Shown one piece after another: positions 17,676 through 26,387 of a stretch of DNA of 64,000 nt. The translations under genes were made by a program, and so were the position numbers. The notes under the pieces are model-generated. The model was given only the letters and a program-made list of their open reading frames with translations. It ran no database searches and was not told where the DNA came from. Origin of the DNA: Spirochaetia bacterium UBA5763 (GTDB taxonomy: Bacteria; Spirochaetota; UBA4802; UBA5550); the NCBI GenBank assembly GCA_002418835.1, contig DIEX01000031.1:445773-509772 (forward strand). The letters run 5' to 3'. Every line of letters begins with the position of its first letter. Position 1 is the stretch's first letter.

Positions 17676-18581
17676 ATGAAGGTAAAAATGAAACCGAAAA
17701 AAGGGTTTAAACTGAAAGAACGATTCCTCTCTATAGAAAAGCCGGAAGAGCTTGATGATATTACGCTGTTCAGGTATGCGGGAACCTTTTTAGGGATGTG
17801 GCATATAGACGGATATTTTATTCTCGTTGATAATATATTTATAGACAGCGGGAATCCGAACTACAGCAGGGAAGAGATGCTTGCTTATCTGAAAACCCTT
17901 GATAAAGACCGGAACTGGATGATACTGAATACTCACATGCATGAAGATCATGTGGGAGGAAACAGGCTGATTCAGAATGAACTGGGGGCAGAGGTTTACT
18001 CACCTGAATCTGTACGTGATTTTTCCTTTGTATCAGGCATGATGGATCTGTTCTGGGGAAGGCCTGAAATGTTCCGTTACAATATGCTTGACCGTGAAGT
18101 ATATACTACTGATCGCGGACGGAAAATCGAAGTTATCCCTGCGCCCGGGCACTCGCCGGATCATACAGTTTACCGGATTATGCCTGATAATATAATCTAT
18201 TCCGGTGACGCTATACCGGTACCGGGTAGGAAACGTTATGTTACGCTGGGGGAGGATTACGTTGCGGAACTGCAAAGCCTTAAGAAGATGATGGAGTATG
18301 CTCAGTCAGGTACCCAATTTATCTCTGCGCATCATGGTGTTGTGAAGAACAGTGTGAAGCTGATACAGACAAGAATTGACGGCATGTCCGATGTGGTAAA
18401 CAGGGTTGGTGAGCTCGCAGCAGCAGGGGTGACCAGTGTGGAGCAGATCGGGCTTCAGGTTTTCGGAAAGCCTGAGTTTTTATACAGCAAATTCGGCAAT
18501 CAGTTAAGATGCAGGGAAGATTGGGCTATACAATCGATTCTGGATAAACTTGATTGTAAAGGTGATGATTTCGCAAAGTAA
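17676..18581 (+). CDS. MBL-fold metallo-hydrolase
   Basis: 301 residues, cytosolic. The binuclear-metal motif THMHEDHVGG (residues about 87-96, HxHxDH) is intact, with PGHSPDHTVY (about 157-166) and YSGDAIP (about 175-181) supplying the further His and Asp ligands, and SAHHG the last His (about 217). The C-terminal helical region (about 225-300) resembles that of small-molecule MBL hydrolases such as lactonases or thioesterases. The start is ATG at 17676, and a second in-frame ATG follows four codons later. It sits just upstream of an Rrf2 regulator, but a good promoter separates them. Substrate unknown. Confidence 0.85.
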   Translation: MKVKMKPKKGFKLKERFLSIEKPEELDDITLFRYAGTFLGMWHIDGYFILVDNIFIDSGNPNYSREEMLAYLKTLDKDRNWMILNTHMHEDHVGGNRLIQNELGAEVYSPESVRDFSFVSGMMDLFWGRPEMFRYNMLDREVYTTDRGRKIEVIPAPGHSPDHTVYRIMPDNIIYSGDAIPVPGRKRYVTLGEDYVAELQSLKKMMEYAQSGTQFISAHHGVVKNSVKLIQTRIDGMSDVVNRVGELAAAGVTSVEQIGLQVFGKPEFLYSKFGNQLRCREDWAIQSILDKLDCKGDDFAK

Positions 18582-18597
18582 AATTGTAATAAAAATA

Positions 18598-18626
18598 TTG
18601 ACAGTTTGATGTTCCCGTGTTTTTAT
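18598..18626 (+). promoter_or_regulatory. Probable promoter of the Rrf2-family gene
   Basis: TTGACA (18598-18603), 17-nt spacer, TTTTAT (18621-18626). The expected transcription start falls within a few bases of ATG 18636, so the message may have almost no leader; no ribosome-binding site is visible. Confidence 0.55.
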
Positions 18627-18635
18627 GCATTTACT

Positions 18636-19037
18636 ATGATAAACAGTGATTTTGCAATAGCAGTACATTCAATGCTCCTCCTTGCGGTTCATCAGGAACA
18701 GCTCCTTTCAAGCTCAAAGCTCTCTGATATGATGAATGTTCATGCTGTGAGAGTGCGTAAAGTGCTTTCTCAGCTGAAGGATGAAGGTTTTATTGCGTCA
18801 AAAGAAGGTGTAAGCGGAGGATTTACTCTTGCCTGTGATCCCGGAAATGTAACATTACGCGCTCTTTATGAGCTTACGCAGAGGGATATACTTAAGCCTA
18901 AATGCCATGACTGCAGCTGCTGCCATATAGGATCAAACATTGAAAAAGTCCTCGATACAATACTGATAGAAGCTGACGGCAGAGTGCAGGAATACCTTCA
19001 AAGCTTCACTCTTAAAAAAATTCTCGATCTTGTTTAA
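18636..19037 (+). CDS. Rrf2-family transcriptional regulator with a Cys cluster
   Basis: About 133 residues. The frame is open further upstream, but MINSDFAIAVHSMLLL matches the usual start of Rrf2 proteins and the upstream codons coincide with promoter elements, so I chose ATG 18636. The winged helix has LSSSKLSDMMNVHAVRVRKV as recognition region, then LKDEGFIASKEGVSGGFTLA, the characteristic wing. A cluster KCHDCSCCHIG (four Cys) at about 90-100 could hold an Fe-S cluster or sense redox or nitrosative stress, as in IscR and NsrR, though the spacing differs from both. Autoregulation from its own promoter is plausible. Targets unknown. Confidence 0.85.
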   Translation: MINSDFAIAVHSMLLLAVHQEQLLSSSKLSDMMNVHAVRVRKVLSQLKDEGFIASKEGVSGGFTLACDPGNVTLRALYELTQRDILKPKCHDCSCCHIGSNIEKVLDTILIEADGRVQEYLQSFTLKKILDLV

Positions 19038-19069
19038 GTGCAAAAAACTATTGACTATTTAATTATAAT

Positions 19070-19098
19070 TTGAAAATGTACCATATGGTCGGTATAAT
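19070..19098 (+). promoter_or_regulatory. Promoter with an embedded palindromic operator, touching the TetR start codon
   Basis: TTGAAA (19070-19075), 17-nt spacer, TATAAT (19093-19098), directly followed by the ATG at 19099. The spacer contains the perfect palindrome ACCATATGGT (19080-19089), followed by CGGT. ACC/GGT-type dyads are typical of TetR-family operators, so self-repression is likely. Confidence 0.6.
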
Positions 19099-19710
19099 AT
19101 GAAAAAAGGAATTGAAACAAAGGAAAGAATTGTTCAGAAAGCATTGGATCTCTTCCATGAAAAAGGTTATAACCTTACAAGTATGAACGATATCGTTGAT
19201 CTTACTGGAGTTAAAAAGGGTAATTTATATTTTCATTATAATTCTAAAGAGGAGCTTGCTATTGAGGTTCTGAAAGAAGCTTTACGGGAATATGATGCTT
19301 TTATTGCTTCAAGGATGAGTGGAACAACTCCTCTGGAGCGGTTAATTTCCATGATAAATGCTATTGCTGCCTATCATATTGAAAACTGTAATGGCAGAGG
19401 ATGTATTTTCGGTAATATGGCTCTGGAATCAAAAGAAAACGGTTCTGCGCTTTCAGAGTTTGTAAAATCTGTTTTCGCAAAATGGGAGAGTAATATTAGT
19501 AATCTTTTAAAAAAAAGTATTAATACAGGAGAGCTCCCGGAGTTAGACTCCACAGAGCGATACGCCAGGGTAATTATTTCTCAGATTGAAGGGGCAGTGA
19601 TGCTCTCAAGGGTTTATTCGGGATATGAATTTCTCATGGAGAGTGTGGGAACGATCATTACCAGTTTAGAAAGAAAAAAGGAGGAGGCGTGTAATGCTGA
19701 CAAAAGATGA
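19099..19710 (+). CDS. TetR/AcrR-family transcriptional regulator
   Basis: 203 residues. The N-terminal HTH is clear: TKERIVQKALDLFHEKGYN, then TSMNDIVDLTGVKKGNLYFH and YNSKEELAIEVL. The C-terminal ligand-binding half contains YHIENCNGRGCIFGNMALE (about 95-113) with two Cys close together, a pattern seen in the NemR-like subgroup that senses electrophiles. No ribosome-binding site is visible, and a consensus promoter ends exactly at the ATG. It overlaps the QueG-like gene by 17 bp, so that reductase is the most likely regulated target. Confidence 0.88.
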   Translation: MKKGIETKERIVQKALDLFHEKGYNLTSMNDIVDLTGVKKGNLYFHYNSKEELAIEVLKEALREYDAFIASRMSGTTPLERLISMINAIAAYHIENCNGRGCIFGNMALESKENGSALSEFVKSVFAKWESNISNLLKKSINTGELPELDSTERYARVIISQIEGAVMLSRVYSGYEFLMESVGTIITSLERKKEEACNADKR

Positions 19711-20809
19711 GATTAAAGCAAAAGCTCTTGAAATCGGATTTGCAGATGCAGGCGTCGCGGGTGTAGAGCCTTTCACTTCTCAGCTTGATTTTATAGATAT
19801 AGATGACAGGTACAAATGGACTGAGAAACTCGGCATTAATCTTAAAGCCGGATTAGATCCGCATAACACCCTTGAAAACAGCAGGAGTCTCATTGTACTT
19901 CTCTTCTCATATTATAATTATTCGATTCCTCTCCCCCTTGAAAAACATTACGGAAGATGTTATCTCAATGATGACAGAGTTACTAAAGACGGTCTTGCTG
20001 TTATGGTAAAACAGTTCAGGAGTTTTCTCCGTGATAACGGTGTAAATACTAAACTCGGTGCTGGTATGCCTGATAAACTTTCAGCTATGCGCGCAGGTAT
20101 CGGAACTTCCGGGAAGAACACTCTTCTTTATGCTTCGAAGAGCGCCGGGAAAAGTTCCTTTGTTTTTCCGGTAGTTGTTGTTACAGATGCTGAACTTGAA
20201 CCGGATACATCAACTGTAGAAAACGGATGTCCGGATTGGTGCAGAAACGCATGTATTGCAGCATGCCCCACAAAAGCACTCACAGGTAATGGCCGCATTG
20301 AGCCTTCAAGATGTATATCGTATCTCACATATTACGGAAAAGAAGTGACGCCTCGTGAGCTTCGGGAACCCATGGGACTCTACATCTACGGATGTGACAG
20401 GTGCCAGAATGTATGTCCCAGAAATATAAGCTGGATTACTGCGGACAAGAACACTTCAACGAGATTTGATCGTATGTCAGAAGATTTTGCACCTGAAAAA
20501 GTACTCCTGATGAATCAGGAATACTTCGAAAAAAAGATCTGGCCCTTCATGTTTTATATGTCATACAAGCAGGCCTGGCGCTGGAGAATGAACGCGGCAA
20601 GAGCAATGGGGAATACAGGTGAAAAAAAATATATTCCTTATCTGATTAAGGCGTTTGATGATTTTGATGATGAACGGGTAAGGATAATGATTGCATGGTC
20701 TCTGGGAAAACTCGGTGGTGACGAGGCAATCTCTGCGCTTAAAAGATATTCTGTTAATGCGGAGGGGGAGCTGAAGGAGGAGATCAAACTTGCTCTTTCA
20801 GTAAATTAA
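19694..20809 (+). CDS. QueG-like double 4Fe-4S reductase with C-terminal HEAT repeats
   Basis: 371 residues. The N-terminal DUF1730-like part reads IKAKALEIGFADAGVAGVEP and RAGIGTSGKNTLLY (about 134-147). Ferredoxin-type clusters are CPDWCRNACIAACP (Cys179, 183, 187, 191) and GCDRCQNVCP (Cys234, 237, 241) with Cys207. HEAT-like helices follow (about 290-370). Epoxyqueuosine reductase QueG uses cobalamin to finish queuosine in tRNA. However, the segment preceding RAGIG, where QueG has the catalytic Asp in DSxP, reads KLGAGMP, so the Asp is absent and the final CPWN is CPRN. It may be a divergent paralogue. GGAGGAGG precedes the ATG inside the tetR gene. Confidence 0.75.
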   Translation: MLTKDEIKAKALEIGFADAGVAGVEPFTSQLDFIDIDDRYKWTEKLGINLKAGLDPHNTLENSRSLIVLLFSYYNYSIPLPLEKHYGRCYLNDDRVTKDGLAVMVKQFRSFLRDNGVNTKLGAGMPDKLSAMRAGIGTSGKNTLLYASKSAGKSSFVFPVVVVTDAELEPDTSTVENGCPDWCRNACIAACPTKALTGNGRIEPSRCISYLTYYGKEVTPRELREPMGLYIYGCDRCQNVCPRNISWITADKNTSTRFDRMSEDFAPEKVLLMNQEYFEKKIWPFMFYMSYKQAWRWRMNAARAMGNTGEKKYIPYLIKAFDDFDDERVRIMIAWSLGKLGGDEAISALKRYSVNAEGELKEEIKLALSVN

Positions 20810-20814
20810 CGAAT

Positions 20815-21357
20815 TTACTTCGCTGGCGGGATATTTGTTTCTGTCGGAATAGTTATCTTTCGATCGGAGTTTATTGTTATTACGTAATAAACAGGAAGTT
20901 TTTCAAAGGTCGTCAGCCGTATTCTGTATCTTGAGTTGTCGAGTTGTGAGAGGGGATCATTTTTGATGGAACATATTTTTACAGGTGAATATATCTCCCA
21001 TTCATTATTGAAATTTCTTCCGAGTGGAATATATTTAGTGCTGTTTTTCAGAGATTTATGTGCAAGAATAATCTCCTTCTCAACAATGAAAAATGTCTTT
21101 TTTGGTATTTTCTGGATAGGGAAGCTTTTCTGAAGATAAACTGACTCAATATCGATAGAAATACATTCAGTTTTCTGTTCAATATTAAAAAAAACCTGGT
21201 ATGTGGGATGATTGTCAATACTGTCAGCGGATTTTATGCTGTTCTCAGTTGAATTTCCGTATGTGAAAACAGTCTGGATTTCTGTATTTCTTTTACCGGC
21301 TGTGCATGCTGAGAATAGAATCAGCAGAAAAATCAGACATTGATTGATTTTAGTCAT
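20815..21357 (-). CDS. Hypothetical lipoprotein
   Basis: 180 residues. The N-terminus is a lipoprotein signal (CLIFLLILFSACTAG) with the lipobox FSAC, so the mature protein is membrane-anchored from Cys17 or nearby. The rest is beta-rich with many Lys, Ile and Thr, ends in PTETNIPPAK, and matches no family I know. The ribosome-binding site is weak. It is convergent with the QueG-like gene (5-bp gap) and stands alone. Confidence 0.65.
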   Translation of the reverse strand: MTKINQCLIFLLILFSACTAGKRNTEIQTVFTYGNSTENSIKSADSIDNHPTYQVFFNIEQKTECISIDIESVYLQKSFPIQKIPKKTFFIVEKEIILAHKSLKNSTKYIPLGRNFNNEWEIYSPVKICSIKNDPLSQLDNSRYRIRLTTFEKLPVYYVITINSDRKITIPTETNIPPAK

Positions 21358-21692
21358 TAAATGTTATCCCTTAGTAAATAATAAGTATTAGACATTTTCC
21401 GCGACAGGGTTATAAATGAATCTGCTTAAAACTGTTTAAATAATAAATTATCTGCTTAAATAATCAATAATTTTAATCATTATAATGTTTTATTATCAGG
21501 TTCTGCGGTTTAATTTTTTAGTATAGGGTCAAAAATCTTCTTGCTTAAAGTCCTGTAATTAATTTTAAGTATCATTTGATTTGACAGGAATTATTTACTG
21601 CACAAATCCCGGTTGATGTTGATTATTTTTCCGGAAAACCTGCTCTTCCGTTAAATTTATTTATTCTCAAAAATATACAATAGTGGAATTAT
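21358..21692. other. Intergenic region between the divergent lipoprotein and smc genes
   Basis: About 335 bp, very AT-rich. It contains TCTGCTTAAA twice (21420-21429 and 21451-21460) and a plus-strand TTGACA (21581-21586) without a convincing -10. I see no gene or RNA structure. Confidence 0.45.
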
Positions 21693-24431
21693 ATGTTTCT
21701 TAAATCAATGGACATGTTCGGGTTTAAATCTTTTGCGGATAAAACGCATATTGAGTTTGAACCGGGGATAACAGCAATTGTAGGGCCAAACGGCTGCGGC
21801 AAGTCAAATGTCGTTGACGCGGTAAAATGGGTTCTCGGAGAAAAGCAGGCAAAGAATATCCGCGGGCAGACCATGGAGGATATTATTTTTTCCGGCACTG
21901 ACCAGAGAAAGGCTCTCTCCCTTGCGGAGGTATCTCTCACCATTGATAATACCAACCGCATACTGGATTTCGATTCAGAGATGGTCACTGTAAGCAGAAG
22001 GATATTCCGCGACGGTGAATCTGAATATCTTATCAATAAATCTCCTGTAAGGCTTAAAGATATTGATAAGCTCTTCATGGATACCGGTATAGGTAAGTCG
22101 GCATACTCTGTTCTTGAACAGGGGAAGATGGATCTTATACTTTCAACAAAAGCTGAAGACAGAAGATATCTCTTTGAAGAAGCTGCCGGTATCTCCAGAT
22201 ATAAGATGCAGAAAAAGGAGTCTTTGCGGAAGCTGCAGGATACTGGTGAAAACCTCAACAGAATAAATGATATTCTGAAAGAGATTGAAAGAGAGAAGGA
22301 CCTTAAATCCAAACAGGCCGATAAAACCAAGGAGTTCCTGAATCTTAAAGGGAAACTCTCCGAACTCGATATTAAGGTCAGCCTTATCAAATATAGAGAC
22401 CTGGTTAAAAAGTACGAGAAAAACCAGGCAGATATTGAAAAGCTTAAGAAAGAACGTGAAGAACTTTCGGGTAAGGTTTCAAAAACCTCTGCTGAAAATG
22501 AAAAGGATGAAAAGAGAAAAAATGATCTTCAGTATCAGCTTTTTGAGATAGAGAAGAAGTTAGGTGATTATAAAGTAAGAAGAGAGACCATAGACCTTGC
22601 CACAGAAAAGAACAGGCGCCTGGTTGAGGAAAACACTGCAAGAAAGAATTCCGTATTAAAGAAAATTGAAGAACGGAAAGAGAGTCTGGAACGTCTTCTG
22701 ATCGAGAAAAAAAAGAGCGAAGAGACTTCCCTTGAGCTTAAAGATAAAATCGTTGAAGATAAGAAGAAACTCGCTGAATTTTTCGACACAAGAAAACGGA
22801 AGATCGATTCTATACATTCATCCCGTGATAAGATTGAGGACAACAACAGGAAAATAAAAGATCACGAATTGTCACTTAAAAAACTGCGTGAAGCACTCGA
22901 AGTAGTTATTAAAAAACTTGTTGATGCTATCGAAAAAAGAAAGATCGAACTGGAAAACTCCGAGAACGAAAGACAGGATGTAAAAAGGCTCATTGAAAGT
23001 GAATTAAGCCAGATCGAAATGGATCTCAACAATGCCATTGATGAACTGAAACTCAAATCCTTTGATCGTGCCTGGATGTTCCTTGAGAAGATTAAAATCA
23101 GTGTTTTGAAAGAACACATCTATAAGTTTGAAAGCTATGAGGATGGATTCCGCTCAATTCTCTTTGATAAAACCGGTATCCATGCTGAAAAGGAGAGCCT
23201 TGATAAGAGAATTCGCGAACTGGTTCTTTCAATAGATGAGATGAGAGCTGACAACGGACTCCTTGATGAATTTATTCAGAACGAGCAGAGAGAGCTTGAA
23301 AACATCAACGCTATGATTACCAGAATTGAAAGGGACATCGCGAAGTATGAAAATGACAGCAACTGGATCGAGAAACAGATAGTTTCACTTACTCATCAGA
23401 TTGACGATATTAAAAAACAGATCGACAATTATAATGAGGATATAGTTAGAACTGATAAAATCATTGAAGATTTTCAGCGCGAGATACGTGAATCTGAAGA
23501 TAAGCTTATCCAGTTCAACGAAAAGAGTGAAGCCCTCAAAAAAAGTATAAATGAACTTGTGGCCAGAAGAAGTGAAATAGAAAATAATATAGCACAAAGA
23601 AAAACAGATTCACGCAAGGACGAAGAGGAGCTTTCACGTATACATGAAAGGCTTGGTTCCCTGGAAAGAAACGGCGTGGAGATATCTTTCAAGCGAGATG
23701 GAATCCAGGACTACCTCTGGACTGAGTATGAGAAGAAAGTTACTGACCTGAATGATCTCAAAGTTAATGATACAATGATTAACGATTTTCAGAATGATAT
23801 TCAGGATATAAAAAAGAAGATTCAGGATCTGGGGCCTATAAATAATCTTGCCATCCAGGAGTTCAGGGATCTCAAGAAAAGATTCGAGTACTACCTTGAT
23901 CAGAAGACAGATATTGAGAAAGCCCGCGAAGATATTATATCCGTTATAGAGGATATAAATAAAACTTCCGTTGAGATGTTTATCAGCACCTTTAATGAAA
24001 TCCAGAAGAACTTTGCTGAAATGTTCAAAAGACTCTTTGAAGGAGGTGAAGCCTTCCTTGAGCTTTCAGAGATGGATAATGTTCTTGAGAGCGGAATCGA
24101 TATAATGGTAAGGCCTCCGGGGAAAAAGTTCAAAAATATCAACCTCCTTTCCGGGGGAGAGAGGGCGCTAACTGCCATAGCGCTTCTCTTCGCAACATAC
24201 ATGGTTAAGCCGTCACCATTCTGCTTTCTGGATGAGATTGACGCTCCTCTTGATGAACAGAATATCCAGCGGTTTGTCAAGATGCTCAGGGAATTCTCCA
24301 AGAGTACCCAGTTTATAATTGTTACTCATAATAAAAAGACCATGCATATCAGCGAGTCAATTTATGGTGTAACAATGGAAGATCCCGGTGTGTCAAAAAT
24401 CATATCAGTAAAAATGGAGAGACCGGAGTAA
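21693..24431 (+). CDS. smc: SMC-family chromosome segregation ATPase, short form without a canonical hinge
   Basis: 912 residues, against about 1,150-1,200 for standard bacterial SMC. The N-terminal head has GITAIVGPNGCGKSNVVDAV (Walker A at 31-38), KNIRGQTMEDIIFSGT, and LFEEAAGISRYKMQKKE. The C-terminal head has the signature LLSGGERALTAIALLF near 817 and Walker B FCFLDEIDAPLDE near 843. Between them are two long coiled coils. Where the roughly 150-residue hinge with its Gly-rich patches should be, I see only a short, helix-like break (about 450-495, around SFDRAWMFLEKI). SMC proteins entrap DNA for chromosome organisation; dimerisation here must use another surface. scpA and scpB are not in the window. 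Confidence 0.9.
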   Translation: MFLKSMDMFGFKSFADKTHIEFEPGITAIVGPNGCGKSNVVDAVKWVLGEKQAKNIRGQTMEDIIFSGTDQRKALSLAEVSLTIDNTNRILDFDSEMVTVSRRIFRDGESEYLINKSPVRLKDIDKLFMDTGIGKSAYSVLEQGKMDLILSTKAEDRRYLFEEAAGISRYKMQKKESLRKLQDTGENLNRINDILKEIEREKDLKSKQADKTKEFLNLKGKLSELDIKVSLIKYRDLVKKYEKNQADIEKLKKEREELSGKVSKTSAENEKDEKRKNDLQYQLFEIEKKLGDYKVRRETIDLATEKNRRLVEENTARKNSVLKKIEERKESLERLLIEKKKSEETSLELKDKIVEDKKKLAEFFDTRKRKIDSIHSSRDKIEDNNRKIKDHELSLKKLREALEVVIKKLVDAIEKRKIELENSENERQDVKRLIESELSQIEMDLNNAIDELKLKSFDRAWMFLEKIKISVLKEHIYKFESYEDGFRSILFDKTGIHAEKESLDKRIRELVLSIDEMRADNGLLDEFIQNEQRELENINAMITRIERDIAKYENDSNWIEKQIVSLTHQIDDIKKQIDNYNEDIVRTDKIIEDFQREIRESEDKLIQFNEKSEALKKSINELVARRSEIENNIAQRKTDSRKDEEELSRIHERLGSLERNGVEISFKRDGIQDYLWTEYEKKVTDLNDLKVNDTMINDFQNDIQDIKKKIQDLGPINNLAIQEFRDLKKRFEYYLDQKTDIEKAREDIISVIEDINKTSVEMFISTFNEIQKNFAEMFKRLFEGGEAFLELSEMDNVLESGIDIMVRPPGKKFKNINLLSGGERALTAIALLFATYMVKPSPFCFLDEIDAPLDEQNIQRFVKMLREFSKSTQFIIVTHNKKTMHISESIYGVTMEDPGVSKIISVKMERPE

Positions 24432-24455
24432 AGCTCTTTCTATGTGCTTATTTTA

Positions 24456-24484
24456 TTGACAAAAAATGAATATATATGTAAATT
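24456..24484 (+). promoter_or_regulatory. Probable promoter of the 24539 gene
   Basis: TTGACA (24456-24461), 17-nt spacer, TAAATT (24479-24484, four of six consensus bases). It would separate transcription of the next gene from smc. Confidence 0.45.
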
Positions 24485-24538
24485 GTGTTCAGGAGTGACA
24501 TATAAAAATATAAAAAGAGACACAATGGAAGGTGTAAA

Positions 24539-25093
24539 ATGAAAATAACAGCTGATGGTATTCTGGGTTCAGCCCAGAAAATTAACAATAAGCGACAGAC
24601 AGAAGAAGGGAGTAAAGGCGCAAAAAAAGATATAAAAACTGATTCCCTTACACTTGGAAAAGCAATAAATTCCAGGATTGAAACATTAGAAAAAGAGATA
24701 AAGGACATACAGACCTCTCTTACAAAAAATCAGATTATACGTGAAGGGATTGATGATATCCTTAAAAATGACACACCGGAAAATCTGAATCTTACAATGG
24801 AAGCATCAAAATTTGAAGGCAGGCGGATACTGAAAGATTATCTCGGAAATGATACAGCTCCTGCTGCTCTTCAGATGAAGAAGAAGGAAATTGAAACTCT
24901 GATAAACAGTGATATCAATAGCCTCACAAAAGTACAGGTTGAAGTTGATAATATTGTTGCTTCAAATCTTACAGGGAGCAAAAAGGTTGAAAGCCTGATG
25001 TCCAACGTAAATGATATTTTTAAAAATATCCCGTCTAATCTGGATACAATTTCGAATCTGGACGCCGATAAGGTAATGAAACTGGTCAGGTGA
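24539..25093 (+). CDS. Hypothetical helical protein
   Basis: 184 residues, no signal peptide, no membrane segment. A flexible Lys/Gly-rich start (to about 35) is followed by coiled-coil-like helices (SRIETLEKEIKDIQTSLTKN, about 45-65) and further helices to the end. I recognise no family; the general look (short, helical, N-terminal MKITADGIL) is similar to small structural or chaperone proteins of motility systems, which is only an impression. GGAAGG precedes the start. Its own promoter candidate lies at 24456-24484. Confidence 0.6.
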   Translation: MKITADGILGSAQKINNKRQTEEGSKGAKKDIKTDSLTLGKAINSRIETLEKEIKDIQTSLTKNQIIREGIDDILKNDTPENLNLTMEASKFEGRRILKDYLGNDTAPAALQMKKKEIETLINSDINSLTKVQVEVDNIVASNLTGSKKVESLMSNVNDIFKNIPSNLDTISNLDADKVMKLVR

Positions 25094-25175
25094 TATATTC
25101 ACCTGACGCTTTAAATTTCTTTTTTGAATTCTATTCCGTTCTTATTCCAAAACCCTCTGAGTTGATGATAATTCT

Positions 25176-26255
25176 ATGAAATATATAAAACTGATTTCAT
25201 TCTTCATCTTTGTTCTGACATTTTCCTCTTTATTTGCCGCTGATCTCCTGGAGCAGGATAATTCGGTCTCTGTACCTGAACTTGAACCTTTAAAAATAGA
25301 TCTGGAAGGAATTAAAAAGAAAAGTACAATCAGGAAAAATGCTTCAGCTATTGAAAAGAAAAAAAAAGATGTTAAGCCGACAATAAAAAAAACTTCAAAA
25401 TCCACAGGTGTTAAAAAAACAACAGACTCCAAAAAAATCAAAAGCAAAAAGAAGAAACCCGTACCAGTTACTGTAAAAAAGACTGTAAGAAGTGTTAAGA
25501 CAGTAAAGAAGCCTCCCGCAAAATCTTATGCAAAAAAAACACAACCTGATAAGGTACAACAAAAAACAGATAATAATACAACTATCCGGGAACAAAAATC
25601 TACGGGCAATGATAAGCAGATAAAAAATGATAGTTCAGCGAATGTCAATGTGACCAATCAGGAAAATAAAGCTGATGATTATACTAAAAAAGAGACCATA
25701 GCGGTTCCTGCTGATGTTATTATAATTAATCCTCTAGATGGTGATTTATCTGCAAACCGTCTATATAAAATTAATTATGCAGCAATATCAAAGTGGGCTA
25801 AACCGCAGGGGCTTAACGTGAAAATGGATGCGCCTCCTGTGATTGACGGTGTTGCGTTTTATACACCTGATTTTTTTGCTGAGTTTAAGGTTGAAGGTTA
25901 TGATAGAAACAGAGAATATAAACTATATATAGATTTTGTCAGATTTGAAGGCGAAACATCTTATATTAATTCTATATTGAAAATCTGGGGGAGAGATTCT
26001 TCAGGGAAAATGTATCTTATTGCAGAGATAAACAGACAAATTCTGAATAAAGATAAAATATTTGAGACTTTAATTCCCTATGAATTGTCTTATCCCGGCA
26101 GTTTTAATATTATTGTCAGAGAGTATTCTGATACATCCGGGAAATGGGGAATATGGGATATGATTATAACTGATAAAAAATTAGAGCAGATTGAGTTGAC
26201 AAGACCTGATGCATCAGAAAGAATCAGAGAGATTGAACCAAAAATTTTTAAATAG
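25176..26255 (+). CDS. Exported protein with a Lys-rich linker and a C-terminal DUF4912-like domain
   Basis: 359 residues with a signal peptide (LISFFIFVLTFSSLFAA). Residues about 45-165 are low-complexity and very Lys-rich (IKSKKKKPVPVTVKKTVRSV), then comes a folded domain (about 180-355) containing LYKINYAAISKWAKPQGLN, FFAEFKVEGYDRNREYKLYI and FNIIVREYSDTSGKWGIWDM. The C-terminal domain looks like the single-domain DUF4912 proteins found in spirochaetes; I cannot confirm this by eye. Because of the signal peptide, the basic linker probably contacts peptidoglycan or an anionic surface and not DNA. No operon partner. Confidence 0.6.
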   Translation: MKYIKLISFFIFVLTFSSLFAADLLEQDNSVSVPELEPLKIDLEGIKKKSTIRKNASAIEKKKKDVKPTIKKTSKSTGVKKTTDSKKIKSKKKKPVPVTVKKTVRSVKTVKKPPAKSYAKKTQPDKVQQKTDNNTTIREQKSTGNDKQIKNDSSANVNVTNQENKADDYTKKETIAVPADVIIINPLDGDLSANRLYKINYAAISKWAKPQGLNVKMDAPPVIDGVAFYTPDFFAEFKVEGYDRNREYKLYIDFVRFEGETSYINSILKIWGRDSSGKMYLIAEINRQILNKDKIFETLIPYELSYPGSFNIIVREYSDTSGKWGIWDMIITDKKLEQIELTRPDASERIREIEPKIFK

Positions 26256-26299
26256 AAGTATAAAATATTTTGACAAATAGTGACCTGTTTTTTTTGGTA

Positions 26300-26351
26300 T
26301 TCAAAGCGTCCGTTGACGTCTTTTTTAATTCACGGACTATATTGCTTTGAA
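26300..26351. repeat. Nested inverted repeat upstream of the zinc-ribbon/uvrA operon
   Basis: TTCAAAGC (26300-26307) pairs with GCTTTGAA (26344-26351), and inside it GTCCGT (26308-26313) pairs with ACGGAC (26332-26337). A 6-nt bulge (TATATT) lies on the right side. A TTGACG...TATATT promoter-like pair with a 19-nt spacer lies within it, so it could be an operator or a structured leader. Confidence 0.55.
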
Positions 26352-26387
26352 TGATTAATCATCGTAGAAGAAAGGAAAGGTATTATA

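Noticed and set aside
21689..22390. Long antisense reading frame (233 codons) opposite smc
   Set aside because: Ser/Leu/Ile-rich shadow of the smc coding strand, no ribosome-binding site and no family resemblance.
25330..25530. Histone H1-like DNA-binding protein
   Set aside because: The Lys-rich stretch belongs to a protein with a signal peptide, so it should lie outside the cytoplasm.
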